Shown piece by piece: positions 5,740 through 7,067 of a DNA stretch of 7,067 nt. The position numbers were made by a program, and so were the translations under genes. The notes under the pieces are model-generated. The model did no database searches, was not told the origin of the DNA, and saw only the letters and a list, made by a program, of their open reading frames with translations. The stretch is from an uncultured Collinsella sp. (GTDB lineage: Bacteria > Actinomycetota > Coriobacteriia > Coriobacteriales > Coriobacteriaceae). The stretch spans positions 1-7,067 of the forward strand of contig CAUGJN010000098.1 of assembly GCA_959599635.1 (NCBI GenBank). Direction: 5' to 3'. Position 1 is the first letter of the stretch. The number at the start of each line of letters is the position of its first letter.

Positions 5740-7067
5740 ATGGAACTCAAATCGTGTACCTACGCAACCGTCACCACGCTGGGCGATTTTGGCCCCTGGA
5801 TCAACAAAGTGGTGCTCGACCTGCCGTGTGTTGTGCGCGCCAACGACGTGAACGAGCACACGTTCAATATCTACTGTGCCCGCCACGAGCGCGCCGGCGA
5901 GGTTCTGATGCGCAAGGAGCACGGGGCCGATCACGCAGCGCCCTCCGTAGGCTACGTGCCGGTGCTCGCCGCCTACCCCTGTGATGAGAACGGTCAGCGC
6001 CTGCCCAAGGGCACACACGTAGCGCTCGAGACGCCCGAGGTGCGTCTCACCAAAGAGATCGAGGGTGGCGTGCTGGGTTCGCGCTATATAGAGAACCGCC
6101 TGCGCGTGACGCAGCTTGTGGCGCTCCCGGGCGAAGACGGCGACGACCCCACCGCGGGCCTCGTCTTCGATCGCAGCCGCGGCGACATCTGTCCCGCGCT
6201 CAAGGGCTGGCATAACGCCGTGCAGCAGACGCCCGTCGACGGCATCGCGCTCGAGTACGGCTATTTTGAGCCGAGCTTTGAGCCCGCTGACTCCGCGCTC
6301 TTCAACCCGTTTGCTCCCAAGGACACGCCCGCCGTCGAAAAGGCGCCGCTGATCGTGTACCTGCACGGCGCCGGCGAGGGCAAGGGCGCCACGCAGGGCG
6401 AAGGCGCCACGCGTGCCTACACCGGCAACCGCGTGACAGCGCTCTCGCAAAAACAAATCCAGCGCTACTTTGGCGGCTTTGCCTGGGTTCTTGTGCCGCA
6501 GTCGCCCACGTTTTGGATGGACAACGGCGTCGAGCAGCTTGGCCGCTCCAACCAGAGCATCTACTCCCCCGTGCTCAAGGCGCTCATCGACGAGTTTGTC
6601 GCCGAGCATGCCGACCGCATCGATACCGACCGCATCGTGGTCGCCGGTCTTTCCAACGGCGGCTTTATGACCCTGCGCCTGTGCGCCGACTACCCCGATT
6701 TCTTCGCCGCAGGCCTTCCCTGCTGCGCGCCGTGGTACAACGCCACGGACGAGGACGTGGTCGCGCTTGCCAAGACGCCGCTGTGGTTTACGCACTCCAA
6801 GGGCGACGAACTCGTGTGTCCGCAGCAGACGGTGCTGCCGTTGTTCGCGCGCTTGCGCGGGGCGGGCGCCAACGTGCACCTCACCTACTTTAGCCATGTC
6901 GAGGACCTGACCGGCGTGTATCGCGAAGCCGATGGCTCGGCCAAGAAGACGTTCAACCACGGCGTGTGGATCCACCAGTTCAACGACCTGTGTTATCAAG
7001 ACTTCGACGGGGGCAACGTACTCATCGACGGCGAGCCGGTGGGCTGCTGGGAGTGGTCGGCCAGGGT
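5740..7067 (+). CDS. Alpha/beta-hydrolase esterase with N-terminal Ig-like domain (partial, 3' end outside)
   Basis: 442 complete codons are visible and the frame is open at the window end. Residues about 1-165 are beta-rich and recall the Ig-like domain of EstA-type esterases (GDFGPWINKVVLDLP, then KGTHVALETPEVRL). An alpha/beta-hydrolase domain follows: oxyanion-loop motif YLHGAGEG near 207-214, nucleophile S305 in GLSNGG, probable acid D356 in HSKGDE, and probable His H407 in FNHGVWIHQF. It is therefore expected to be a serine esterase or peptidase of the prolyl-oligopeptidase/CE1-like type; the substrate is unknown. There is no signal peptide, so it is probably cytoplasmic. AAAGGAG six bases before the ATG at 5740 fixes the start. 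It is divergent from the PTS gene and shares its intergenic operator-like sites, which suggests a role in the same sugar pathway, perhaps removing acyl groups from imported glycosides (inference). Confidence 0.8.
   Translation, partial: MELKSCTYATVTTLGDFGPWINKVVLDLPCVVRANDVNEHTFNIYCARHERAGEVLMRKEHGADHAAPSVGYVPVLAAYPCDENGQRLPKGTHVALETPEVRLTKEIEGGVLGSRYIENRLRVTQLVALPGEDGDDPTAGLVFDRSRGDICPALKGWHNAVQQTPVDGIALEYGYFEPSFEPADSALFNPFAPKDTPAVEKAPLIVYLHGAGEGKGATQGEGATRAYTGNRVTALSQKQIQRYFGGFAWVLVPQSPTFWMDNGVEQLGRSNQSIYSPVLKALIDEFVAEHADRIDTDRIVVAGLSNGGFMTLRLCADYPDFFAAGLPCCAPWYNATDEDVVALAKTPLWFTHSKGDELVCPQQTVLPLFARLRGAGANVHLTYFSHVEDLTGVYREADGSAKKTFNHGVWIHQFNDLCYQDFDGGNVLIDGEPVGCWEWSAR

Noticed and set aside
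5647..6999. Long minus-strand open frame (450 codons) opposite the esterase
   Set aside because: It is the antisense shadow of the GC3-rich esterase frame, which has a strong SD, catalytic motifs and a recognisable fold; the minus-strand protein shows no recognisable motif.

Overview
The window looks like the chromosome of a gut actinobacterium of the class Coriobacteriia, most probably Collinsella. This is inferred from the GC-rich, GC3-biased coding style, from a large LuxR-type regulator with a multi-membrane-span N-terminus (a family strongly expanded in that class), and from a beta-glucoside-type PTS beside intracellular sugar hydrolases. No rRNA, tRNA, CRISPR array or complete insertion sequence is visible.

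Layout. 1-271 (+) is the C-terminal end of a magnesium-transporting P-type ATPase. A short convergent spacer (272-370) with a GC-rich hairpin separates it from a minus-strand membrane-bound LuxR-family regulator (371-1915). This gene is preceded by a run of nine G (coding strand) lying where its ribosome-binding site should be. 1916-2295 is non-coding; most of it from 2093 on is a repeat element with a 64-bp palindrome between two nearly identical 29-bp repeats. Next on the minus strand is a DUF4038/apiosidase-like (GH140-like) glycoside hydrolase without a signal peptide (2296-3609), with its own short upstream region. A terminator-like hairpin (about 3765-3794) separates it from a beta-glucoside-family PTS EIIBC gene (3836-5257). 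That PTS gene is cut by an in-frame TAG (5069-5071) exactly where the family usually has a glutamine, splitting it into a truncated EIIB and an EIIC. A 482-bp AT-rich divergent intergenic region (5258-5739) carries two perfect palindromes and many GTTTA(C/G) half-sites. It separates the PTS from a plus-strand alpha/beta-hydrolase/esterase (5740 to beyond the window end).

How they may work together (inference). The PTS would import and phosphorylate a small plant-type glycoside, the cytoplasmic DUF4038 hydrolase would cleave it or a derivative, and the divergent cytoplasmic esterase would remove ester decorations. The shared intergenic operator-like sites suggest co-regulation by a factor not encoded in the window; the neighbouring membrane LuxR protein is a less certain candidate. 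In this strain the transporter is probably broken by the amber codon, or represents two separately translated fragments. The most notable points are the amber split, the G9 tract before the regulator, the palindromic repeat element and the dense operator array.
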